A stretch of 64,000 bases of DNA from the NCBI GenBank assembly GCA_022419385.1, contig JAJUBI010000001.1, positions 4,774,001-4,838,000 on the forward strand. Direction: 5' to 3'. Positions 57,601-64,000 of this stretch are shown piece by piece. The notes below the pieces were generated by a model. It made no database searches and was not told the DNA's origin. It saw only the letters and a list, made by a program, of their open reading frames with translations. Numbering within the stretch: the first letter of the stretch is position 1; each line of letters begins with the position of its first letter. The position numbers were made by a program, and so were the translations under genes. The DNA is from Paraconiothyrium sp. Pb-2020 (lineage: Eukaryota > Ascomycota > Dothideomycetes > Pleosporales > Didymosphaeriaceae).

Positions 57601-58522
57601 TGAATTGCTTGGTGGGCGTCATGTGAGGGTCCTTAAGGCTCATACTGCTCTGTGAATGAGACAATTCAGCCGCAGGACTCGAAATGTCTCGCGAATGATT
57701 CATTGTCGCGACAAGATCCTTCAGTGATTTGCGAATATCCTCGTCTCGCGAATTGGTGGCTTCTTTGAGACTGATTAGATCAGTCGCGTTATCCTTGCTT
57801 CGCCGACTCAGTTGCGTCATATCTTTCTGCAAATTCGAGACGATCGTTGCGATACTGAGAAGCTGATTTGATATAGCGTCCATGTTCTGAGGAGCTGCTA
57901 GCGGCGTCTTCGATGGAGTTTTGTCAATGTTGAGGGGCGGAGGTGGATCCATCATATGTGGCGGCACGTTCATGGTTTGTAGAGCCATCATTGTCGCTGA
58001 AGGTGGTGTGTTTTCTCCTAGGATTGCTTTGTGTGGCGGTCGCGCCGATGGTCGCAAAGAAGGTGTGTCCTTCAAAGCATCCCGGCTGGATGGTGTGGGA
58101 GTCCCTAAACGTGATGGGCTAAGGTCACCGCCGAAGTAATCTTTACTCGTCTCTCGAGGAGGTGTTCCAGATCTTGTCGCGGGTCGTTCTGGAGATCGTT
58201 CGGGTGGCTTGTGTGAGTCCAGGTAGCTCCGCAGGTCCTTGACGCCCGTGTTCTGAAACGATTGCATGCGTTTGTGATGGGCACCCTTGATAAGCGATCG
58301 CTCGGGAGACCTCTGAGGCATAGGATTAGTTGTGTAGGAGCTCATGGGCATACTCTCTCGCGCCTTCTCTTCCAACGCTTTGGCTGCCTGCGCAATCACC
58401 GATGAGGTGCCCGCGCGCGTGGTAAGAACTGGCGACCCAGGGTTCAACGGCAGAGGCGGAGGTGCCCGCTCTGGGTCCGAGCTATCCCACCTGATACGAC
58501 GAAGTGGTGTTAGCGACGGCAT
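51698..58522 (-). CDS. giant helical-repeat/coiled-coil protein
   Basis: One uninterrupted exon of 6,825 bp encodes 2,274 residues from ATG 58522 (MPSLTPLRRIRWDSSDPERA). Residues 1-330 are Pro/Ser-rich and basic with short conserved-looking blocks (RWDSSDPERAPPPLPLNPGS, SLIKGAHHKRMQS). Residues about 540-1140 are degenerate tandem helical units of roughly 45-60 residues built on [DE]-x-[IVL]-L-[DE]-A-L-x-x-G-L-x-x-L-[RK], for example QVLDALRDGLDHLRTQL, EVLEAVRLGLDDLRSHLE and EILDTLKSGLAGLREDI. A long coiled coil follows (about 1190-1950, with repeated LKEEKER near 1850), then a basic segment (GGLKRAHSVKTGTLRKGSWG) and an acidic tail. It looks like a cytoskeletal, septal or cell-end scaffold, but no named family is assigned. 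Confidence 0.85.
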   Translation of the reverse strand: MPSLTPLRRIRWDSSDPERAPPPLPLNPGSPVLTTRAGTSSVIAQAAKALEEKARESMPMSSYTTNPMPQRSPERSLIKGAHHKRMQSFQNTGVKDLRSYLDSHKPPERSPERPATRSGTPPRETSKDYFGGDLSPSRLGTPTPSSRDALKDTPSLRPSARPPHKAILGENTPPSATMMALQTMNVPPHMMDPPPPLNIDKTPSKTPLAAPQNMDAISNQLLSIATIVSNLQKDMTQLSRRSKDNATDLISLKEATNSRDEDIRKSLKDLVATMNHSRDISSPAAELSHSQSSMSLKDPHMTPTKQFTLPRIASPSSFFLDDRTGSPNPYSVEGAASVAMLEKIIREMVTKDGQERLITNLQKIVDNANGETAKKVTELVEFVKQSSGNNALVRNTSVPCQPSPGPGPLTRTASEGLSLQKVAEDGKPYASPKAADFVSEEMLKFLRKIKDSVAESGCVTMGTKALIQDLRGEVLGMGRELARKIEEAEQAKIEQPMIESGQANEQVSIIVQEGLADLKEHMDKVMRGRRRQSISSTVTRTTVDNNEVYDVVKHALADYAPQAASLDQEAILTAIREAFEAYKPNIDVETIGLEREEVLECLREGLQDYRGPGATEEEIEQIMQESLQHTKLPPPINEAHEIREEVIMAIRECLDELKPAFTHSSSPADGLSREALYEVVKEALSSHNPGAQELEIPQESLYGAMKAALESSGATSLHTDDAVMQRLQSLVDDMHSEFQAYSSAGGRDTEQVLDALRDGLDHLRTQLEIYIDNSTQTQQKDETVEHIRSQLEGLRGEFQGFIEQGPRAEEPSAQAETASFIKSELEHLLEQLTERCSNTEAHKNEILSVLEAGFEGMKSQVAVRGLDLDTDDEINEAMKQEFEQLKGVILGETSIYKDEILEKVHAGFADMQTRLEEGTTPANTSDDVLTAMKAEFHHLRETLGTSLVKSGGAADKGDIIDAIRELIDGLCSSQQDASKENIAAIQGEIENLKESLGSALVRAEDPADKEELLEALKADLEEIKVSSKVTGFSEELLEAFRNELEQVRESNGLTRQHARADAEEVLEAVRLGLDDLRSHLEKKLDNPDRQLSATNDVLDALNEGLEGLRTDIIKAVDKPVDMTVTYEILDTLKSGLAGLREDIDKLKGNNTTRDIEEEPTPTGNEIVLAEDPEQAPAESASREIVSEALRRGDLERMEVMLSQLQVKVEAMDANIQTPAAAPEPSPAPGTAMKDDLVSVEGMLKEIQTAVMVLQEREQPTAVVEGMAMKDDTDAIETLLGNMKAKIEELPLPDPASMVTKENLDEVELVVRTTSEAIEALTKKFEEEGASKADVTVVQVIADDIKVVLDEIKAGKSDDEADPKATKADVDAVTLLVDEVKLKLDDLKIPNPEDLPTKADLEQLTGLFQDFRDSYDKMKDQYEHDIEITAKTADDRKQEATGLLENITDVKVLLDDMKEDIKKSLSEGGPLDCLKDSFKSLEDNVTGNFNVTTDVKELMETVAREFERAHGSIEALQNDQTEKSTLNLEKHDEAKEAIIAGLVETIDSRFDTLMAKYDDAQLLADEQAKVMKEKAEEQEKILESTKTMAEELRITIDTLGASITGMNDRFEEATTKWSTDSTAMTGKLDEYMVKFEDQKMEDKTEHSHTRDELKNIENIFNGLQDNVTEYHPKFMVALREIEALVKAHYEHSQKAKEESEEHARTANEEARMRSEELQKHFASLPALLPPPPPAIELPEKYDDAPVQEKLDKLLEHVDEAAKSTTHLERLDDIHAQVKATAAEVSEFVAKQAQLVIDGNESKEREAEELALVVERRSAQKEQLEADVEGLKAEKERMVQELKEEKERAMAELKEEKERTILELKEEKDSLLAVVAALQAERENLAHQKVRLTGEVSSLHTALDIRREELHMMDAKADALERRILNGIMDHSRALMIAKNGQKSPSKVNKRMSADANADPSKLMPPPSTAANGLSFALKPRPAIRRNGPPHPASRRIYSLSQISGNTPTGAQAYPISVPTINNTGGLKRAHSVKTGTLRKGSWGGRPSAVVANKENEVLSEEDEEAGVPPDQTHSIIEEDQDETQSQTGTERRHSFGTGSYAGSYAEGETPGYDGRSDFGGTGSEYTYASGSYMSGSDVDRRTSYGSHAPSATHQDNETIDERSEEGSHYEESEHSDAEDDEPTAVIAAPDVAAPSEITASDVSTTTAGDDTHMPTESEVDRAVEAVKEEMTKEAMWAPPSDSGVGTDLPTAALGNESEADADYFRRAAEEESVVG

Positions 58523-59238
58523 GATCAATGGCGTTGAGGTAGTGGGAGCGTTGCGGGACAGAAGACGTACATTGGGATATGGAGCCTTGAATCGATGGAG
58601 AAAGAATGTGAGTGCCGGACGAGCTCTCGATCCCGGGAGCTATCCCTGTCGATGGAGGACATTGTGTATAATGGTGATATTCAGGGAAGACCTGCAATGG
58701 AATGAGATGCGGAATGGAGTAAGGTCGGATCTATCCAAGTGCGATCAGCAATGGTGTAGCCGGGGAACGCTGCGGTCCTGCGCGGGTATATGCTAATTGT
58801 TGAAGTCGTGAATGTGAGGGTGCAAGAACAGCGGTGTGTATATGCTGAGATGCAAGCAGCTTCCGTGTTTATCTGTTTACGTGTGCACGGACCAATGAGC
58901 TCATTGATTGGCTCCGATCGCGCCACGCACCTCCGGCAGGCGCGCGGTGAAGATGCGTGAATAAACGCCTGCACAACAGCTGCATTACCTTGTGAAAGCG
59001 TTGAGCACACCCATTGCAGCTGCGGATAATGCAGCAAACATTGTGGTTGTTGTAGCGACCAGGTGCGGACAAATATTTGACCGCTCCGGCGAATCGCCGC
59101 ATTCACGGAAGCTACCATCAGCAAAGAGCTCAGCAACTTCCCCGCCACGCCACCGTCAAATCGTTTTTTCCACGGCTCTCGATCCCATCACCTCCTCAAC
59201 ATATCCCGAACCAGTTATCGTCGATTCGTCACCTCACC
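58523..59238. other. divergent promoter region
   Basis: Shared upstream region of the giant coiled-coil gene (minus) and RPN6 (plus). Frames on both strands are short and without domains. Confidence 0.5.
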
Positions 59239-60560
59239 ATGGCTGTCGCCGACCACGGCAAGCGGATAGCAGAGGCGCAGAAGCTCGCGAACACAGAGCC
59301 GGCCAAGGCAGAGCAGATATACAAAGAAGTGCTTTCAACAAATCCCGGGTCCAACGAGGCCGCCATAAAGAACTACGAGAGCGCGCTGGTCGGCCTAGGC
59401 GAGCTCTTTCGTGATCAGCGACGAGTGGATGCGCTCGCCGAGCTCGTCAGACAAACGCGGTCGGTGCTATCATCATTCGCAAAGGCAAAGACGGCAAAGC
59501 TAGGTAAGTTGAGATGTCTCCTCTCGCATAACTCGTGACCAACATGTACACAGTGCGCCAGCTGCTCGAGCTGTTCACAACCATCCCCAACACCACCGAT
59601 GTCCAGATCGACGTCACAAAGTCATGCATAGAGTGGGCTGTATCTGAGCGGAGAGGCTTCCTGCGCCAGAATCTGGAGACCCGCCTCGTATCCTTGTACA
59701 TGCAGAAACGTGCCTACTACGATGCGCTCACGCTCATCAACAGCCTACTCAAGGAGCTTAAGCGGTTGGACGACAAGCTGGTGCTGGTGGAAGTGCAGTT
59801 GCTTGAGTCACGCGTCTACCATGCTTTAGGCAACATACCCAAGGGCCGAGCCGCACTCACCTCTGCCCGAACCTCAGCAGCGTCGGTCTATACCCCGCCT
59901 TTGCTGCAGGCGGGGCTTGACATGCAGAGCGGTATGCTACATGCAGAGGACGGCGACTTCAACACCGCTTTCTCATACTTCATCGAGGCCATGGAGGGCT
60001 ATCATTCGCAAGATGAGGCGCAGAAAGCAACGTCAGCACTGCAGTACATGCTGCTATGCAAGATCATGCTCAACGCTGGGGACGATGTGACCTCATTGAT
60101 GACCTCAAAACACGCCATCAAATATGCCGGTAAGAGCCTAGACGCAATGAAGGCCGTCGCACGTGCACACACCAATCGCAGCCTGGAGGAGTACGAGACG
60201 GCATTGACCGACTACCGCCAGGAGCTGGGAAGTGATGCATTCGTTACGGGACATCTCCGTCGCTTATACGACAACATGCTGGAGCAGAACCTTATCAAGG
60301 TGATCGAGCCATTCAGCAGGGTAGAGATCGATCACGTCGCCAAAATGGTGGGCCTCGATACTGTTCAGGTGGAGCGGAAGCTCTCGCAGATGATCCTGGA
60401 TAAGGTTATCATCGGAGTCCTCGACCAAGGGGCTGGGTGTTTGATCGTCTTCGATGAGTCCGAAAGGGACCAGTCATACGATGCAGCCCTGGGGACGATT
60501 GAGAAGCTGAGCAATGTGGTTGACGTGCTGTACACGAACCAGGCGTCACTGCTGGAGTAA
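59239..60560 (+). CDS. RPN6: 26S proteasome regulatory subunit RPN6 (PSMD11)
   Basis: Exons 59239-59503 and 59554-60560 (50-bp GTAAGT/CAG intron) give 423 residues, the expected length. The start is ACCATGG. The N-terminal half consists of TPR-like helical pairs (AEQIYKEVLS, NYESALVGLGELFRDQRRV, SLYMQKRAYYDALTLINSLL). The C-terminal PCI domain includes SLEEYETALTDYRQELGSD, LYDNMLEQNLIKVIEPFSRV and EIDHVAKMVGLDTVQVERKL. RPN6 clamps the proteasome lid to the base and 20S core. The gene is divergent from the giant coiled-coil gene. Confidence 0.95.
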
Positions 60561-61960
60561 GACGAGGTCGGCAAGGGTGTGTTTTTGGAGGATCAGCCTG
60601 CAGAAAGAACCCTACCTTGAGGTTGCTAGGAGTTGTCGACCATGTACTATACTAGGATGCAGTTTGACGCATGGCGGTGAGCCTGCCGTAATGGAACTTA
60701 CAGTGCCTAGTCAAGGATAAGGAGCGGAGATTGATGCGTGTCCCTGAGACGCATATTATCTTCAAAATAATGAGCTACTGCCGGGACACACGCTCAAGGT
60801 ACTGGCTTCAGAATGCCATCCTAAGCGAGCTTGAGATTTTCATCAAGCATAGCATATACTATTCCATTGTGTGATGCACGGTCCAAATGCGTGTGCCTAT
60901 AAATGCACCGTGCCACGGCATACGTGCATCGGATTTCGCAATGGTAGTCCTGAACATAATTTCTGACCTTGCAGGAGTGGACCCAGGCGGCGGGGCTTAC
61001 GGGACCACGGGACCTTGGGATCTCGGGACCTATGTAGGGACGAGCTGTGACACGTGACGCGATTTATTCCACGGTTGCAACGGTGTACGTCTTCTTCTGA
61101 CATTCAGCACCACACAATGCCAGCAGCCACCTGGCATCGTATTTAAATTGTTCCAGTAAACGAGCTCGGCCCCGGCTCGTGCGTACAATCCGTCCACACG
61201 CCGTCGCGACGTCTGCTTTACCGCACGATGCGACCAGCACTAAGAACTCAGAATGACGAAGCCTCGGACGCCGCTCGGGATACGATCAGCGAGTAGTTCT
61301 CCTAAAATTGTCGTCTGCACGTATTGAAGACACCCGTAGGGCCTGTGGGTGATGCAGCTGATTCCTTTCGGCCCCCGACAACTGAGCCCATCCGTCTAGT
61401 AGGACATGAAATCCCTTCTCGGCGCTGAAGCCCTGCACCATCTCGCCTTGCCAAGCCTTCCTCTCATCTTCTCATGGTCTGTTTCGCTACATCCTTCCGA
61501 CAGCGAGCCGAGGGGAGACTCTTTTCTCTCTCTAGTACTTGGATGTTAGCAGGGCTTCCAATCCATGTTTAGCGGCATGCATGACAGCACCAAGTCAAGG
61601 TCAAAAGCCCCAAGCGTGTGTATTGACGATCAAACCCACGGTAGTGCACTGCTTGTAGCATTTGGACCCCAGTAGAGCTGTGGTATCTGGCTCCAGACGC
61701 GGTTCTAAAGCATGGCTTCGCTGAAAGACCGGCGCCCGTGCGATTTAGCATCAATATTGCTGCCGCTTCCGGGATCTCGCCTCTCTCAGGCAAACTAATC
61801 CATCCCGAATAGTAGTGGAAAGAGTCGCTCGTGATTCACCGTCTACATCGAGCTTTGATGAGTCTGTTCAAAGTCTGCATTGAAGGCATCCTGCGGTTGT
61901 GATTTGTAACTTTTCGCCGCTACCGGCCTCCTGTTCCGTACGGTAGGGCATGTCCGACAC
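60561..61960. other. gene-poor region downstream of RPN6
   Basis: Only short frames. Between 61001 and 61030 three GGGACC units occur close together. No RNA gene or domain recognised. Confidence 0.5.
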
Positions 61961-62716
61961 ATGTTCTCCCACGTAGAGTGTACGGTGAAGGCTATGTGGG
62001 AGTCGCTGGGCTTTCATGTGCGGTATGCTACGGGACACGCAGCTACAATTTCGGCAGCATCTCATCGATGGCAGCCACAAAGCTTTCCTTTGATCAGTCA
62101 TCCTATGAGGGATCGCCTCCACTGGGAAGTAGTCGTTCTCAGGTTAACCGCAGCGGATGCGCTATCGCCCTACGGACGAAGTAGCGGTAGCCCAACGTGT
62201 ATATCGAGAGTGAAAGGCCCTACAAACTCTTTTGCATGGCTTGCCCGCACAAATGAGACATTCCATCGACTCGAGACCAGGACTAACTCTGACTTCGTCA
62301 CGATGAACAGTTTCAGGTTCGATGTCGTTCGCTACCACCTCGACATTGAAGACCGATGTTCCGCGACGCGGATAACATTGGTTGAATGTGGCGCTGCACA
62401 ACTGGTTCTAGGAGAAGACAACATCGCTGCTTGTGTCTATGGGGCTCATGAGGCTGTTTGTGCGAGCTACAACACATGGGCCGATGCTGAGCGGCTCCGA
62501 CATACTCTGGCCACGCCCCATAGGTCATACACAGATCATGGCCTAATCATCGTGTCCAGAAACGTGACCTGTATAGACTGCCTGGTCCCCTGCCACCTAG
62601 AATCCTTCCACCCGCCCTTAGCGGTCTCACTACCGCCACCTTTGCAGTCACCACGTCAACAGCCTGGCACCTTGAATCATGGCAAGAAGACGCATCCTCC
62701 TCACAGGCGTCGATAA
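61961..62716 (+). CDS. orphan open frame, doubtful
   Basis: A 251-codon frame from ATG 61961 without introns. No domain, signal peptide or repeat is seen. Its last 38 bases overlap the start of the SDR-like gene in another frame, and its end is a Pro/His-rich low-quality tail. Internal stretches (NSFRFDVVRYHLDIEDRCS, ITLVECGAAQLVLGEDN) are protein-like, so a real lineage-specific gene ending earlier by splicing is possible. Confidence 0.2.
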   Translation: MFSHVECTVKAMWESLGFHVRYATGHAATISAASHRWQPQSFPLISHPMRDRLHWEVVVLRLTAADALSPYGRSSGSPTCISRVKGPTNSFAWLARTNETFHRLETRTNSDFVTMNSFRFDVVRYHLDIEDRCSATRITLVECGAAQLVLGEDNIAACVYGAHEAVCASYNTWADAERLRHTLATPHRSYTDHGLIIVSRNVTCIDCLVPCHLESFHPPLAVSLPPPLQSPRQQPGTLNHGKKTHPPHRRR

Positions 62717-63815
62717 TCTGACTGGCGCCGTCATCCTCAACCAGCTACTGGCCTCCTCCCTCTCTGTCCGGGCCGTGGCCTACTCCACCTCTGTCCGAGA
62801 CTTGTTGAGGCAGCAGTATCCAGCGACCCGCTACCCTTGGCTAGAGATTGCCATCGTACCTCGCAACAGACTCTCCACACCCGGTTCCTTCGACGAAGCC
62901 CTTCGCGACCACCCAGAGCCATTCGATACGATCATCCATGTTGTAGCAGATCATTCTGAAGAGGCCGACTGCCTCGCCCGCTTTGTCAACCTCCAGACCG
63001 AGTGCCTGCTCAACGTCTTGAGATCGATAACCCGGATGAACTCAAGGGTACACAGAGTTGTCATCACCACCTCGCTTTCACCATTCGCGCGGTGGTTGGT
63101 GGTGGACCCAAGCTCTTACAACCCCTATCATCATCCTGTATCGCCTCGAAGTTCTGATCCTGAGTATATCCTTGCGACTAGCCAAGCATGCGACAACATT
63201 GTTTACGCCGCGACTAGGAATTGGATGCGAGAGGCTCAAGCTCGATTCGAAATGGTTTATGTCGTCGCACCTAGTGTTTACGGACCGCAGATGCGTGCTT
63301 TGGGAAACTCCTCAGATCTTCAAGAGGCAAATCGACGGATATGGAACATATGCAGCAGCGACTCGAATGAACGTGTGAAATCGCCTCCTTACGGTATTGA
63401 CTACTATACTGATGTCAGAGTGAGTCCAAATAGCCTTCATGTGTTTCAATACCAATCTTGAGCGCTTACACTACGCAAGGACCTCGGAGTTGCAAGTGTT
63501 CAAGCAGCATTTGTTCCCCAGGCTGGGAATAGACGGTTCATGATATCTGCCGGCGTCATGCCGTCCGGTACTACGATTGCGCGGATTTTGGTAAGCCGCT
63601 TCCCGGAACTTGCAGGTCGGGTTCGTTCTGATGGTTCTCCCTCGCGGCGACCATCTTCTACTTATCCATCGGTTGAATTATCTGATACGCAATTCACCGG
63701 GACCATACTGGGACTCGTACAGTTTCGGCGGGTCGAGGAAACCTTAACGGATGTGGCTCAACAGATCGTGGAATTGCAACGGCGGCAAAATTGGAGAAGG
63801 ATCGTACAAAGTTAA
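62679..63815 (+). CDS. NAD(P)-dependent epimerase/SDR-like protein, atypical motifs
   Basis: Exons 62679-63419 and 63480-63815 (60-bp GTGAGT/AAG intron, phase 0) give 358 residues. The fold of extended short-chain dehydrogenases is clear: MARRRILLTGVDNLTG at the N-terminus, AYSTSVRDLLRQQYP, DTIIHVVADHSE, NVLRSITRMNSRVHRVVIT and VVAPSVYGP. Splicing gives IDYYTDVRDLGVASVQAAF. Two hallmarks deviate: the glycine-rich loop reads TGVDNLTG instead of TGxxGFxG, and the YxxxK site reads YILATSQ (163-169), with Gln where Lys is expected. Activity as an oxidoreductase is therefore doubtful; a binding or altered role is possible. Confidence 0.8.
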
Positions 63816-64000
63816 GGCATCTTCCGCTATCCTTCACTCGAGTGCCAACAAGGATATCGTTTGCTCTCTCGTTATGAGGCGGGGTACGAAAGCTGGAGCG
63901 TCAGGTCGGTACCTGTCTGTATCAAGCTTGTCCATCCTGAGCTCAAGTCTAGCATCAAACTCTTGATCTTCTCGAATCTAGCCCCGCCCGATAACAGACT
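63816..64000. other. right window edge, nothing recognised
   Basis: Short open frames only, probably the 3' flank of the SDR-like gene. Confidence 0.4.

Noticed and set aside
1..64000. Secondary-metabolite gene cluster
   Set aside because: Epoxide hydrolase, SDR-like and zinc-cluster genes are present, but they are scattered and no PKS, NRPS, terpene or other core enzyme is seen.
1..64000. tRNA genes, CRISPR arrays, transposons
   Set aside because: A scan by eye for T-loop GGTTCGA-type cores, direct-repeat arrays and transposase or reverse-transcriptase motifs gave only coding or isolated matches.

Overview
The window is nuclear DNA of a filamentous ascomycete, most likely a dothideomycete (the class is inferred from gene style, not from a marker). 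Supporting signs are short GT-AG introns of about 45-110 bp, two Zn2Cys6 regulators with fungal_trans-type domains, a fungal ENA-type sodium ATPase, a GPI-anchored surface protein, mixed gene orientation without operons, and about 50% G+C. Many ORFs open on non-ATG codons because exons begin inside them, so starts and splice sites were set here by reading frame, GT/AG context and family conservation. There is no plasmid, phage, CRISPR, rRNA or recognisable tRNA.

Layout. 0-6 kb: the 3' bulk of protoporphyrinogen oxidase (HEM14, 5' end outside the window), a candidate cysteine-rich secreted protein, a fungal RapZ C-terminal-domain protein, and a decayed gene. 5.8-12.5 kb: a regulator with two Zn2Cys6 clusters (-), a MOSC-domain protein (-), and a patatin-like protein (+) that has lost its catalytic serine. 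12.5-20.6 kb: a Gly/Tyr/Asp-rich small candidate, a GPI-anchored protein, a second Zn2Cys6 regulator, and NEDD8/RUB1 split into four small exons. 20.6-31 kb: a long gene-poor stretch around a Gln/Pro-rich protein, then a TBC-domain Rab-GAP. 31-41 kb: epoxide hydrolase, ENA-type Na+/K+ P-type ATPase and a ketopantoate-reductase-family protein, all on the minus strand. 41.5-51.3 kb: ribosomal protein eL42, a small lysine-rich candidate, RFA1 (replication protein A large subunit), dienelactone hydrolase, an NMT1/SsuA-like binding protein, a SRC1/MAN1-type inner-nuclear-membrane protein and a small unknown protein. 51.7-64 kb: a 2,274-residue intronless helical-repeat/coiled-coil protein, proteasome lid subunit RPN6, a gene-poor stretch, and an SDR-like protein.

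Most genes are unrelated housekeeping or accessory functions. I see no secondary-metabolite cluster: no PKS, NRPS or terpene synthase is present. The most unusual items are the RapZ-C protein, the patatin homologue with altered catalytic motifs, the tandem-zinc-cluster regulator, the giant repeat protein, two GC-AG introns in neighbouring genes, and several small multi-exon candidates that a simple ORF scan would miss.
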